Positions 46,943-56,275 are shown, counted from the stretch's first letter. The stretch: DNA of 64,000 bases from Paenibacillus baekrokdamisoli (GCF_003945345.1 NZ_AP019308.1:7125001-7189000); one strand, 5' to 3'. Program-made: numbers and translations. The notes: a model not told the origin generated them from the sequence alone.

Positions 46943-46987
46943 AGGATTGTTCGGAAACTCTTCAGGGTTTCGGGATAATCCTTTTTT
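46943..46987 (+). terminator. Terminator downstream of the RCC1-like gene
   Basis: AGGATT ... AATCCT outer stem with an inner GAAAC/GGTTTC pairing, then TTTTTT. Another hairpin (CACTGCTGTAA/TTACAGCAGTG, 46890-46920) precedes it. Confidence 0.75.
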
Positions 46988-47034
46988 GTTGTTATTTTGA
47001 GTAAAATGATTCCTTGTAAGCTGTCAATATTGAC

Positions 47035-47053
47035 ATTGATAATCATTATCAAT
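47035..47053. promoter_or_regulatory. Fur box 2 (propeller-protein gene)
   Basis: ATTGATAATCATTATCAAT is a perfect 9-1-9 palindrome and carries the full 7-1-7 core TGATAAT-C-ATTATCA. TTGACA (47030-47035) and TAATAT (47054-47059, 18-bp spacer) flank it, so the box fills the promoter spacer. Confidence 0.92.
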
Positions 47054-47104
47054 TAATATAGAACTATTGGAAAATAACTTAAAGAACGAGCAAGGAGCTG
47101 AATC

Positions 47105-47929
47105 ATGTTACCTGATTCCTATAAAAGCTGGCAGTCACGTCCCATCCATTTTTCTTCGGTAAGGGTGCAATCTGACCGCTCTGTTATTGCTGCTTCGCCT
47201 GGTAAGGGCATTTATCATAAGTCTGAGCATGGAGATTGGAATGGACTTTCGAAAGGGCTGCCTGAAAGCGCGAATATTAACCGTCTTCAATTGGTGAACG
47301 GTGTTATGTATGCATGTACCAATAAAGGGTTATATCGACTTGATGATCAGCGTGAATGGCATTTTGCCGAAGTGGGCCAATCCTGCTACCAGTACAAAGA
47401 AGAGTGGGGCTACGGCTTTGCAGCTACGGCATCAGGCCTGCTGTATAAAGATTCTAACAAGTGGAAGGAATCGGCTTATGAGAATTCCATCGTCTATGAC
47501 TTTTTATTTACACCGCAATATTTATACATCGGACTTGATCAAGGAATTAGCATGTATGACCGTATGACGGATCGATGGGCGTCCTTTCAACTTGGATTCG
47601 GCGTCACCTCGCTTGCTGCGACTAGAGATCATTTATTCGGGGCAAGTGAACAGGGGGAGCTTGTAGTTAGTAATGGGGAGGGCGGCTTCAGCACGATTCG
47701 CTTTGGCGATATTTTTGTTTTTTCTGTTGTATCCAAACATGCACAAGTGTATGTTTGCACTGATAAGGGACTTTATCGCGTGGGTCGTCTTGGCGAGCGA
47801 CTTACATTATTCTCGGTCAAGCCTGGTGTTCCCGTAACAGATATGGATTGGCTTGGGTCAGAGCTTTACATAGCAACTTTATCGAAAGGGATTCAAACGA
47901 TGCATACAGAGCCTTGGTGTCAGCACTAG
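47105..47929 (+). CDS. Fur-regulated beta-propeller-like protein of unknown function
   Basis: 274-residue protein without signal peptide or membrane helices. Seven short blade-like motifs G-(I/L)-x-(Y/V) recur about every 35-45 residues: KGIYHKS, KGLYRLD, SGLLYKD, QGISMYD, QGELVVS, KGLYRVG and KGIQTMH. This suggests a small seven-bladed propeller. No enzyme motif is visible. Expression should rise under iron starvation because a perfect Fur box overlaps its promoter. AAGGAG lies about eight bases before ATG. The terminator hairpin begins inside the last codons and the stop codon lies in its loop. It may bind a protein partner in iron homeostasis; this is inference. Confidence 0.85.
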   Translation: MLPDSYKSWQSRPIHFSSVRVQSDRSVIAASPGKGIYHKSEHGDWNGLSKGLPESANINRLQLVNGVMYACTNKGLYRLDDQREWHFAEVGQSCYQYKEEWGYGFAATASGLLYKDSNKWKESAYENSIVYDFLFTPQYLYIGLDQGISMYDRMTDRWASFQLGFGVTSLAATRDHLFGASEQGELVVSNGEGGFSTIRFGDIFVFSVVSKHAQVYVCTDKGLYRVGRLGERLTLFSVKPGVPVTDMDWLGSELYIATLSKGIQTMHTEPWCQH

Positions 47930-47947
47930 CTGACGCAAGGCTTTTTT
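47911..47947 (+). terminator. Terminator overlapping the propeller-gene stop codon
   Basis: GCCTTG-GT-GTCAGC ... GCTGAC-G-CAAGGC followed by TTTTTT. The TAG stop lies in the apical loop. Confidence 0.88.
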
Positions 47948-47999
47948 CTTTTTACTGGGTGGAAAAGGAGTCTGCCGCGAATCGCCCTTTTTTCGTGTG

Positions 48000-48027
48000 A
48001 CCTGCCTAGGTACATGTGCATATGATA
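48000..48027 (+). promoter_or_regulatory. Candidate sigma-K promoter of the giant repeat gene
   Basis: AC (48000-48001), 17 bases, then CATATGATA (48019-48027), an exact match to the -10 consensus CATA-N3-TA of the late mother-cell sigma factor with its AC -35 element. It ends 34 bases before the start codon. It is a short motif, so a chance match cannot be excluded. Confidence 0.45.
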
Positions 48028-48061
48028 CTTATGACATTCTAGGTGGAAGAAGGAGAGGGCT

Positions 48062-51000
48062 ATGGCGAAGAGCAGTAAAGGGAAAAGCCCCAAAGGGCGT
48101 AAGCCGTTATTTTACGTGGATAACCCGAACGCTTCAGAGTTGAAATGGCTCGACGAATCGAAGAAAAAGAAGATTGCTTCGACGCGTCCAGAAGTTAAGA
48201 AACCTGTTCACGTGAATACAGTTGCACTTGTAGAGGATCAGCTGCTGCAGACTGGCCAGCAGATACAGGAAACCGTAAAAGTGCAGGAACCACATGAAAC
48301 ATCATCACAAACGCAGGAAACGGGACAAACGCAGGAAATACAGCAAGCTGAGAAGGGATTACAGCAAACAGAACAAACGCAGGAGTCACAGCAAGCAGCA
48401 CAGACACAGACACAGACACAGACACAGCAAGCTCGGGAAGTATTACTTTCTGGTGAGAATATAGCAGCACCACACGAGATCATCCATGTCGTTCTCCAAG
48501 AAGGGACAGCTGCTATTGCTGAGGAGTCCAAAGCTCAAGCACTAGTGGTCGAGCAGATTGTGAGAGAGAATGAGATTGTTGAACGGAAACAATTGGAGGA
48601 GCTAGTCGACGAACTTGAGCTGATTCCGAGCAAAGAAGAGCGTATTAAAGAGAAAAGATTGCCTCAATCCTCAATTCCTTTCCTATTTACCGATGACTTG
48701 GCTGATGAAGCTATTACAACAGAGAAACTTGCTTCAGGTGCCGTAGGCTCGAAGCAGCTGAAATTAGATGCGATCCTGACGCAAAATATTGCCGACTATG
48801 CGGTAGAAAGTATTAAAATCGCTGACCGCGCTATTACTTCAACGAAAATCGCATCGGAATCCATAACGAGCGATCATTTAACAAAGAATGCGATTTCTGG
48901 CTCCAAAATTCGTGACCGTTCCATTACAGGAGATAAGCTGCGTGATAATAGTGTGACGTCTGATAAGCTTACGGACCGGATCATTAGTGCCGACAAGATT
49001 GCTGAAGGATCGATAGAAGCGAAGCACTTGAAGCCATTCGTCATTACGACAGAACTGCTAGACGATCAAGCGGTAAGTTCAAGCAAGCTGAGAAGTGGCG
49101 CTGTACGCAGTGAGAATATTGCGAATGACGCCATTCACACCTCGAAATTGGCAGATGGTGCCGTAACTTCTTCCAAACTGCGTGACCAAGCTGTGACTGG
49201 AGAGAAAATTAGTCTGGGAGCAATCGACTCCACTCATCTTAAGCAAGGATTGCTGCTGGCAGAGCATGTTGCGACAGGTGTGTTGTTGGGAAAGCATTTG
49301 GCCCCAGGAGAAATCAACGCAAGTCACTTGGTTGAAGGAGCGGTGGGAACAAGAGAGCTTCAAGCGTCAGCAGTAACAGCAGAAGTCATCGCGGAAGGGG
49401 CAGTCGGTCCAGCACAGCTGCGGGAGCGATCCGTAACCGGCGAACACATCAGCGTAAATGAAATTGACTCGAAGCATTTAGTTGACTATGCGGTCACCTC
49501 ACCCAAAATTGCGGACTTAGCGATTTCCACCATGAAGCTGATCGATCAAGCGGTAACATCATCCAAAATTGCTGATCAAAGTATTACTGCTGCGAAGCTG
49601 CTGGACGAATCGGTCTGGGGACGCCATCTCAAGCGGCAAAGCGTGAATTCAGATATTCTTGCGTCAGATAGTGTGGAGGAGCCTCATTTAAGTACAAATT
49701 CAGTTAGCGCAAGGCAGCTAGCAGATAACTGCGTGCAGACCTCTAACGTGGTTGACGGTGCTATAACCAGTCAGAAGATCAAGGAATCCGCTATCCAGCA
49801 GCTTCATATTAGCAGCGCAGCAGTCGGCAGAATCCAGCTAGCAGATGAATCAGTGAGTGAAAATAAGCTAGCGGATGACAGTGTAAGCAGCTCGAAGATA
49901 GCTGAGAATACGATCGGTACCAGGCATCTGATGGATGAATCGATTACCTTTGACAAAATTTCGCCTGAAGCCATTCGTGACTTTCACCTTTCGGCTGGAG
50001 CGGTTACCGAAGAAGCTGTCTCGCGGGAGGCAATCGGATCGCAGCACCTGCAGCATGGATTAATTCAGTCGGCCCATCTGTCAGTTTCCGCTGTAATTAC
50101 AGATGCCCTGCAGGATGGAGCGGTTAAATCCATTAAGCTGGCTAACGGTGCGGTAACAGAACGTCACTTGGCAGCGGGTGCGATCTATTCGCATCATTTG
50201 GCCGACCATGCGGTTAATTCTTTGAAGCTTTCCCCAGAGAGCATCTCCACGGATAAATTATCGGATTTGGCTGTTACAACAAATAAGCTGGCTGATGGCA
50301 GTGTTACAGTTAATAAGCTGGCGGCTAATGCTGTAACAAGTAAACAGCTTGCTGCGAAGACTGTTCAATCCACTCACATTTCACTGAAATCCATTGATGC
50401 GGGGCATTTGACGGATGGTGCGGTGGAGGTACGACATCTGGCAAAAGGCGCAGTAAGTACGGAAGCCATCGCAGATGGAACAGTGACGGGGGCGAAGCTT
50501 GCATCTGGTATAGTTGATTCTGCTCATCTTGCCAACGAAGCGGTTAAAAGCCAGCACTTGGGGGAACAGTCGGTTATTAGTGTACATCTTGCTGAGCAAA
50601 GCGTACGTGAGGTGCATTTGGGCAAAGAGGTGGTAACGGCTGATAAACTCGCTGGTGAAAGCGTCGGTCGTAATCATTTGCAAAAATTCGCAGTAGGACC
50701 TGAGTCTATTGCCCCTGGATCGGTGCGAGCCGAGCATGTGGCTGCTGAAACGATAGGATCAAAACATATTGGGAAAGCATCGGTAGGCAGTACGCATCTG
50801 CAAGCGGATAGTGTATTGCAGATGCATATAACGGAGCAGGCAGTCGGGACAGAGCAGCTCTTGAATGGGGCAGTGACGGGTGCAAAGCTTGCTGCGATGT
50901 CTATTATTGGTGACCATGTTGTTCTGGAATCTTTAGCTGGTAAACATATAAAGCCGGAGTCCATCCAAGGCTATCACATTCGTAAAGGCTCAATTAACCT

Positions 51001-54000
51001 TGCACATTTGGCCTCCGAGTTTGTTGTCTTTGAGAATGTGCCGGATGGCTCGCTTCATGGCAGTAAAATCAAAGAAGGAACAGTTAGGTCAGAGCATGTT
51101 GAGGCTAACAGCATCGAAAATAAGCATATCGTTACTGGAGCAATCGGCGATGCACAGCTGCAAGCAGGTTCGGTTACTCTTGGCAAAATCGCTCCGCGAT
51201 CGATAACGACGGTGAATTTGATTGTCGGTTCCGTGGAGACAGAATCGCTGAGTGATGGGGTAGTGACAAGTGCGAAGCTGGCGCTCGGGGCTGTCGGTGA
51301 GGAAGCATTGAGTGATGGGGTAGTGACAAGTGCGAAGCTGGCGGTAGGCGCAGTAGGTTCGGGAGCGCTGAGTGATGGCGCGGTGACAAGCGCGAAGCTG
51401 GCGGTAGGTGCGGTAAGTTCGGGAGCGCTGAGCGATGGCGCGGTGACCAGCGTAAAGCTAACGGTAGGTGCGGTAGGTGCGGAAGCGCTGAGTAATGGCG
51501 CGGTGACAAGTGCGAAGCTGGCGATGGGCGCGGTAGGTACGGGAGCGTTGAGCGATGGCGCGGTGACAAGCGCGAAGCTGGCGTTAAGCGCGGTAAGTGA
51601 GGAAGCGCTGAGTGATGGCATAGTGACAAGAGCGAAGTTGGCGTTAGGTGCGGTAAGTGAGGATGCGTTGAGCGATGGCTCGGTAACGAGAGCGAAGTTG
51701 GCTTTAGGCGCGGTAAGTGCGAAAGCGCTGAGAGATGGCGCGGTGACGAGCGCGAAGCTGGCGATAGGCGCGGTAGGTGCAGGAGCGCTGAGCGATGGTG
51801 CAGTGACGAACGCGAAGCTGGCGGTAGGCGCGGTAGGTGCGGAAGCGTTGAGCGACGGCGCGGTGACGCGAGCGAAGCTAGCGGTAGGCGCGGTAAGTGC
51901 GGAAGCGCTAAGGGATGGCGTAGTGACAAGAGGGAAGTTGGCGTTAGGTGCGGTAAGCGGGGAAGCGCTGAGCGATGGCGCGGTGACAAGCGCGAAGCTG
52001 GCGTTAGGCGCGGTAAGTGAGGAAACGCTGAGCGATGGCGCGGTGACGAATGCGAAGCTGGCGGTAGGCGCGGTAAGTGAGGAAACGCTGAGCGATGGTG
52101 CGGTGACGAGCGCGAAGCTGGCGTTAGGCGCGGTAGGCGAGGAAGCACTGAGCGATGGCGCGGTAACGAATGCGAAGTTGGCGTTAGGCGCGGTAAGTGA
52201 GGAAGCGCTGAGTGATGGCGCGGTGACGAATGCGAAGCTGGCGTTAGGCGCGGTAGATGCGGGAGCGCTGAGTGATGGCGCGGTGACAAGTGCGAAGTTG
52301 GCGATAGGCGCGGTAAGTGAGGAAGCGCTGAGTGATGGCGCGGTGACGAGTGCGAAGCTGGCGATAGGCGCGGTAAGTGAGGAAGCGCTGAGCGATGGCG
52401 CGGTGACGAGTGCGAAGTTGGCGATAGGCGCGGTAAGTGAGGAAGCGCTGAGTGATGGCGCGGTGACGAGTGCGAAGTTAGGGGTAGGCGCGGTGAGTGA
52501 GGAAGCGCTGAGTGATGGCGCGGTGACAAGCGCGAAGCTGGCGGTCGGAGCTGTCGGTGAAGAAGCATTGAATGATGGCGTAGTGACAAGTGCGAAGTTG
52601 GCGTTAGGCGCAGTAAGTGAGGAAGCGCTGAGCGATGGCGCGGTGACGAGCGCGAAGCTGGAGTTGGGCGCGGTAAGTGAGGAAGCGCTGAGCGATGGCG
52701 CGGTGACAAGCGCGAAGCTAGCTTTAGGCGCAGTAAGTGAGGAAGCGCTGAGTGATGGAGCGGTGACAAGCGCGAAGTTGGCGTTAGGCGCGGTAAGTGA
52801 GGAAGCGCTGAGCGATGGCGCGGTGACGAGCGCGAAGCTGGCGATAGGCGCGGTAAGCGAGGAAGCGCTGAGCGATGGTGCAGTGACGAGCGCGAAGTTG
52901 GCGATAGGCGCGGTAAGTGAGGAAGCGCTGAGCGATGGCGTAGTGACAAGCGCGAAGCTGGCGTTGGGCGCAGTAAGTGAGGAAGCGCTTAGTGATGGCG
53001 TAGTGACAAGCGCGAAGTTGGCGTTAGGCGCGGTAGGTGCGGAAGCGTTGAGCGATGGCGCGGTGACGAGCGCGAAGCTGGCGTTGGGCGCGGTAAGTGA
53101 GGAAGCGCTGAGCGATGGCGCGGTGACGAGCGCGAAGCTGGCGTTGGGCGCAGTAAGTGAGGAAGCGCTGAACGATGGCGTAGTGACGAGCGCGAAGTTG
53201 GCGATAGGCGCAGTAAGTGAGGAAGCGCTTAGTGATGGCGTAGTGACAAGCGCGAAGTTGGCGTTAGGCGCGGTAGGTGCGGAAGCGTTGAGCGATGGCG
53301 CGGTGACGAGCGCGAAGCTGGCGTTGGGCGCGGTAAGTGAGGAAGCGCTGAGCGATGGCGCTGTGACGGGCGCGAAGCTGGCGGTAGGCGCGGTAGGTGA
53401 GGAAGCGCTGAGCGATGGCGCGGTGACAAGCGCGAAGTTGGCGTTAGGTGCGGTAAGTGAGGAAGCGCTGAGCGATGGCGCGGTGACGAATGCGAAGCTG
53501 GCGGTAGGCGCGGTAGGTGAGGAAGCGCTGAGCGATGGCGCAGTGACAAGCGCGAAGTTAGCGTTAGGCGCGGTAGGTGCGGAAGCGTTGAGCGATGGCG
53601 CTGTGACGGGCGGAAAGCTGGCGTTAGGCGCGATAAGTGAAGAAGCGCTGAGTGATGGCGCGGTGACGAGCGCGAAGCTGGCGTTAGGCGCGGTAAGTGA
53701 GGAAGCGCTGAGCGATGGCGCTGTGACGAGAGCGAAGCTGGCGTTAGGGGCAGTAAGCAAGGAAGCGCTGAGCGATGGCGCTGTGACGAGCGGAAAGCTG
53801 GCATTAGGCGCGATAGGCGAAGAAGCGCTGAGTGATGGCGCGGTGACGAGCGCGAAGCTGGCGTTAGGCGCGGTAGGCGAGGAAGCGCTGAGCGATGGCG
53901 CTGTGACGAGCACGAAGCTGGCGAAAGGCGCGGTAAGTGAGGAAACGCTGAGCGATGGTGCGGTGACCAGCGCGAAGTTGGCGTTAGGCGCGGTAAGTGA

Positions 54001-55882
54001 GGAAGCGCTGAGTGATGGCGTAGTGACGAGCGCGAAGCTGGCGTTAGGCGCGGTAGGTGAAGAAGCGCTGAGCGATGGTGTAGTGACGAGAGCGAAGCTG
54101 GCGTTAGGCGCAGTAAGTGAGGAAGCGCTGATCGATGGCGTAGTGACAAGAGCGAAGTTGGCGTTAGGCGCGGTAGGCGAGGAAGCGCTGAGCGATGGTG
54201 CGGTGACGGGCGCGAAGTTGGCGATAGGCGCAGTAAGTGAGGAAGCGCTGAGCGATGGTGCGGTGACGGGCGCGAAGTTGGCGATAGGCGCAGTAAGTGA
54301 GGAAGCGCTGATCGATGGCGCGGTGACGAGAGCAAAGTTAGCGTTAGGAGCGGTAAGTGAGGAAGCGCTGATCGATGGTGTGGTGACGAGCGCGAAGCTG
54401 GCGTTAGGCGCAGTAAGTGAGGAAGCGCTGATCGATGGCGTAGTGACAAGAGCGAAGTTGGCGTTAGGCGCGGTAGGCGAGGAAGCGCTGAGCGATGGAG
54501 CGGTGACGAGCGCGAAGTTAGCGTTAGGCGCGGTAAGTGAGGAAGCGCTGAGCGATGGAGCGGTGACGGGCGCTAAGTTGGCTTTAGGCGCGGTAAGTGA
54601 GGAAGCGCTGAGCGATGGAGCGGTGACGAGCGCGAAGCTGGCGATAGGCGCGGTAAGTGAGGAAGCGCTGAGCGATGGTGCAGTGACGGGCGCGAAGTTG
54701 GCGATAGGCGCGGTAAGCGAGGAAGCGCTGAGCGATGGTGCGGTGACGGGCGCTAAGTTGGCGATAGGCGCGGTAGGTGCGGAAGCGCTGAGGGATCGAG
54801 TAGTGACAAGAGCGAAGTTGGCGTTAGGTGCGGTAAGCGGGGAAGCGCTGAGCGATAGCGCGGTGACAAGAGCGAAGTTGGCGTTAGGCGCGGTAGGTGA
54901 AGAAGCGCTGAGCGATGGAGCGGTGACGAGTGCGAAGCTGGCGTTAGGTGCGGTAAGTGAAGAAGCGCTGAGCGATGGAGCGGTAACGAGCGCGAAGTTA
55001 GCGTTAGGCGCGGTAAGTGAGGAAGCGCTGAGCGATGGAGCGGTGACGGGCGCTAAGTTGGCTTTAGGCGCGGTAAGTGAGGAAGCGCTGAGCGATGGAG
55101 CGGTGACGAGCGCGAAGCTGGCGATAGGCGCGGTAAGTGAGGAAGCGCTGAGCGATGGTGCAGTGACGGGCGCGAAGTTGGCGATAGGCGCGGTAAGCGA
55201 GGAAGCGCTGAGCGATGGAGCGGTGACGGGCGCGAAGCTGGCGGTAGGCGCAGTAAGTGAGGAAGCGTTGAGCGATGGTGTAGTGACAAGCGCGAAGCTC
55301 GGGGTAGGCGCGGTAGTTGAGGAAACGCTCGGTGACGGCTCGGTGACGAGCGCGAAGCTATCGGATGGTGCAATAACTACTGAAAAATTGGCACCTGAAT
55401 TGCTGCAGAAGTTGGAGCTGCTGGAAGGCAGTTTAAACGAAGTGCTGGAGTTGGCAGAGGACGCCATTACTTCGAAAATCGCAATCGGATCGATTACCAA
55501 AGAGCATTTGGCACCAGACGTAATGGCGTTTTCTCCAGCTAGCCACAGCATAGAAAATACAGAATTGCTGGATGGTTCAATTTCTGCAGAAAAGCTTGAT
55601 TTCTCACCGATCCGTTCGGTCTCGAACCAAACGGTTGTACAGCAATTCGGACTGACAGCCTATAGCTTCAAAGGTCAAGGCGAACAAATAGAGCTCACGG
55701 TGAACTTTGATGAGCCATTCACGAGTGATGCCTACGTATTTGTAGCAACGACGGATCAGGTTTCATGTTATGCGGTCATTCATTCAAAGACAGCGTCAGA
55801 GGTGCAAGTAACTGTGGTACGGACCCGTATTAGTCCTGAACCACAAGGGTTCATTAACTGGATTGCTATTGGCTCCAAGTAA
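48062..55882 (+). CDS. Giant decapeptide-repeat fibre protein with WIAG-like C-terminal tail
   Basis: 2606 residues, no signal peptide. Zone 1 (1-~210) has a basic start and a Gln/Thr-rich stretch (TQTQTQTQQ). Zone 2 (~213-1060) has about 84 diverse decads of the type A-V/I-x-S/T-x-K-L/I-x-x-G/D. Zone 3 (51248-55327) has 68 nearly identical 20-residue units LSDGAVTSAKLALGAVSEEA, each exactly two decads. Zone 4 (last ~170) is a coiled-coil-like stretch and a beta-rich domain ending NWIAIGSK, matching proteins annotated with a 'WIAG-tail'. Similar decads occur in phage tail-fibre shafts. A rod-like surface or spore fibre is inferred. AAGGAGAGGG precedes ATG. The glycan island follows. Confidence 0.88.
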   Translation: MAKSSKGKSPKGRKPLFYVDNPNASELKWLDESKKKKIASTRPEVKKPVHVNTVALVEDQLLQTGQQIQETVKVQEPHETSSQTQETGQTQEIQQAEKGLQQTEQTQESQQAAQTQTQTQTQQAREVLLSGENIAAPHEIIHVVLQEGTAAIAEESKAQALVVEQIVRENEIVERKQLEELVDELELIPSKEERIKEKRLPQSSIPFLFTDDLADEAITTEKLASGAVGSKQLKLDAILTQNIADYAVESIKIADRAITSTKIASESITSDHLTKNAISGSKIRDRSITGDKLRDNSVTSDKLTDRIISADKIAEGSIEAKHLKPFVITTELLDDQAVSSSKLRSGAVRSENIANDAIHTSKLADGAVTSSKLRDQAVTGEKISLGAIDSTHLKQGLLLAEHVATGVLLGKHLAPGEINASHLVEGAVGTRELQASAVTAEVIAEGAVGPAQLRERSVTGEHISVNEIDSKHLVDYAVTSPKIADLAISTMKLIDQAVTSSKIADQSITAAKLLDESVWGRHLKRQSVNSDILASDSVEEPHLSTNSVSARQLADNCVQTSNVVDGAITSQKIKESAIQQLHISSAAVGRIQLADESVSENKLADDSVSSSKIAENTIGTRHLMDESITFDKISPEAIRDFHLSAGAVTEEAVSREAIGSQHLQHGLIQSAHLSVSAVITDALQDGAVKSIKLANGAVTERHLAAGAIYSHHLADHAVNSLKLSPESISTDKLSDLAVTTNKLADGSVTVNKLAANAVTSKQLAAKTVQSTHISLKSIDAGHLTDGAVEVRHLAKGAVSTEAIADGTVTGAKLASGIVDSAHLANEAVKSQHLGEQSVISVHLAEQSVREVHLGKEVVTADKLAGESVGRNHLQKFAVGPESIAPGSVRAEHVAAETIGSKHIGKASVGSTHLQADSVLQMHITEQAVGTEQLLNGAVTGAKLAAMSIIGDHVVLESLAGKHIKPESIQGYHIRKGSINLAHLASEFVVFENVPDGSLHGSKIKEGTVRSEHVEANSIENKHIVTGAIGDAQLQAGSVTLGKIAPRSITTVNLIVGSVETESLSDGVVTSAKLALGAVGEEALSDGVVTSAKLAVGAVGSGALSDGAVTSAKLAVGAVSSGALSDGAVTSVKLTVGAVGAEALSNGAVTSAKLAMGAVGTGALSDGAVTSAKLALSAVSEEALSDGIVTRAKLALGAVSEDALSDGSVTRAKLALGAVSAKALRDGAVTSAKLAIGAVGAGALSDGAVTNAKLAVGAVGAEALSDGAVTRAKLAVGAVSAEALRDGVVTRGKLALGAVSGEALSDGAVTSAKLALGAVSEETLSDGAVTNAKLAVGAVSEETLSDGAVTSAKLALGAVGEEALSDGAVTNAKLALGAVSEEALSDGAVTNAKLALGAVDAGALSDGAVTSAKLAIGAVSEEALSDGAVTSAKLAIGAVSEEALSDGAVTSAKLAIGAVSEEALSDGAVTSAKLGVGAVSEEALSDGAVTSAKLAVGAVGEEALNDGVVTSAKLALGAVSEEALSDGAVTSAKLELGAVSEEALSDGAVTSAKLALGAVSEEALSDGAVTSAKLALGAVSEEALSDGAVTSAKLAIGAVSEEALSDGAVTSAKLAIGAVSEEALSDGVVTSAKLALGAVSEEALSDGVVTSAKLALGAVGAEALSDGAVTSAKLALGAVSEEALSDGAVTSAKLALGAVSEEALNDGVVTSAKLAIGAVSEEALSDGVVTSAKLALGAVGAEALSDGAVTSAKLALGAVSEEALSDGAVTGAKLAVGAVGEEALSDGAVTSAKLALGAVSEEALSDGAVTNAKLAVGAVGEEALSDGAVTSAKLALGAVGAEALSDGAVTGGKLALGAISEEALSDGAVTSAKLALGAVSEEALSDGAVTRAKLALGAVSKEALSDGAVTSGKLALGAIGEEALSDGAVTSAKLALGAVGEEALSDGAVTSTKLAKGAVSEETLSDGAVTSAKLALGAVSEEALSDGVVTSAKLALGAVGEEALSDGVVTRAKLALGAVSEEALIDGVVTRAKLALGAVGEEALSDGAVTGAKLAIGAVSEEALSDGAVTGAKLAIGAVSEEALIDGAVTRAKLALGAVSEEALIDGVVTSAKLALGAVSEEALIDGVVTRAKLALGAVGEEALSDGAVTSAKLALGAVSEEALSDGAVTGAKLALGAVSEEALSDGAVTSAKLAIGAVSEEALSDGAVTGAKLAIGAVSEEALSDGAVTGAKLAIGAVGAEALRDRVVTRAKLALGAVSGEALSDSAVTRAKLALGAVGEEALSDGAVTSAKLALGAVSEEALSDGAVTSAKLALGAVSEEALSDGAVTGAKLALGAVSEEALSDGAVTSAKLAIGAVSEEALSDGAVTGAKLAIGAVSEEALSDGAVTGAKLAVGAVSEEALSDGVVTSAKLGVGAVVEETLGDGSVTSAKLSDGAITTEKLAPELLQKLELLEGSLNEVLELAEDAITSKIAIGSITKEHLAPDVMAFSPASHSIENTELLDGSISAEKLDFSPIRSVSNQTVVQQFGLTAYSFKGQGEQIELTVNFDEPFTSDAYVFVATTDQVSCYAVIHSKTASEVQVTVVRTRISPEPQGFINWIAIGSK
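48399..48427 (+). repeat. In-frame hexanucleotide microsatellite
   Basis: (ACAGAC)n, nearly five units, encoding alternating Thr-Gln. The 6-bp unit keeps the frame when the copy number changes. Confidence 0.95.
51248..55327 (+). repeat. 68 tandem 60-bp coding repeats
   Basis: Period is exactly 60 nt with no insertion or deletion over 4080 bases. A degenerate 69th unit follows. Third-position usage is GCG/CTG-rich, unlike the diverse zone upstream. Long exact internal duplications are present: 54506-54738 equals 54986-55218, 52967-53121 equals 53207-53361, 54121-54180 equals 54421-54480, and 54181-54240 equals 54241-54300. Confidence 0.97.
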
Positions 55883-55888
55883 CAACAG

Positions 55889-55935
55889 AACCTCTGCGTA
55901 GTAGGCCATTCTATAAGGGCTGCGCAGAGGTTTTT
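55889..55935 (+). terminator. Terminator of the giant repeat gene
   Basis: AACCTCTGCG pairs with CGCAGAGGTT (one-base variations at the loop side), followed by TTT. Confidence 0.85.
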
Positions 55936-56048
55936 ACTGTCATTCTGTAAAAGTGGAGTTACCAGCCAGTCGCGGTCCCTACTTTCCGCTATCAGTTCAT
56001 ATTGTAGCGGTTTTCTAGCACTAGGTTGCTTGCCAACAAGAAACAAAA

Positions 56049-56180
56049 GCGAAGCGGACGGAATCGTTCTGAAGAAGCGGTAGCGTTCGCCTTTGTCTCC
56101 TTATTTCTACCCCTAAGGGATAGAATCAAGAAATAGGGAGACAACAGCGATCGTAAGAATGATCCGTCCGTGTAGCGGGC
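56049..56180 (+). repeat. Dispersed ~130-bp imperfect palindrome, copy D
   Basis: Nearly identical to copy A at 6078: GCGGACGGAATCGTTCTGAA ... GATCGTAAGAATGATCCGTCC in parts. It sits between the giant gene's terminator and the glycan island. Confidence 0.85.
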
Positions 56181-56226
56181 TTCTACGCACCATTCTTCGC
56201 ATTTGTGCCTGGCTTAGAGGCATGGG

Positions 56227-56275
56227 AAAAGGGTCATTGAAGGGCATAATACGCCCTTCAATGACCCTTTTTCTT
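56227..56275 (+). terminator. Perfect 19-bp hairpin terminator
   Basis: AAAAGGGTCATTGAAGGGC / GCCCTTCAATGACCCTTTT, 7-base loop, ends in TTTTTC. It insulates the glycan island from upstream transcription. No gene directly precedes it. Confidence 0.85.

Noticed and set aside
51248..55327. Regular 60-bp repeats as a CRISPR array
   Set aside because: There are no unique spacers; the repeats are coding and continuous.
51055..55551. A 1498-codon open frame on the minus strand and two shorter ones (591 and 406 codons) across the repeat block
   Set aside because: They are by-products of the 60-nt periodic, stop-poor GC-rich repeats. Their products are monotonous (SLTAPNASFALVTAPSLSAS type) and have no ribosome sites. 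The plus frame continues into a non-repetitive start and tail.
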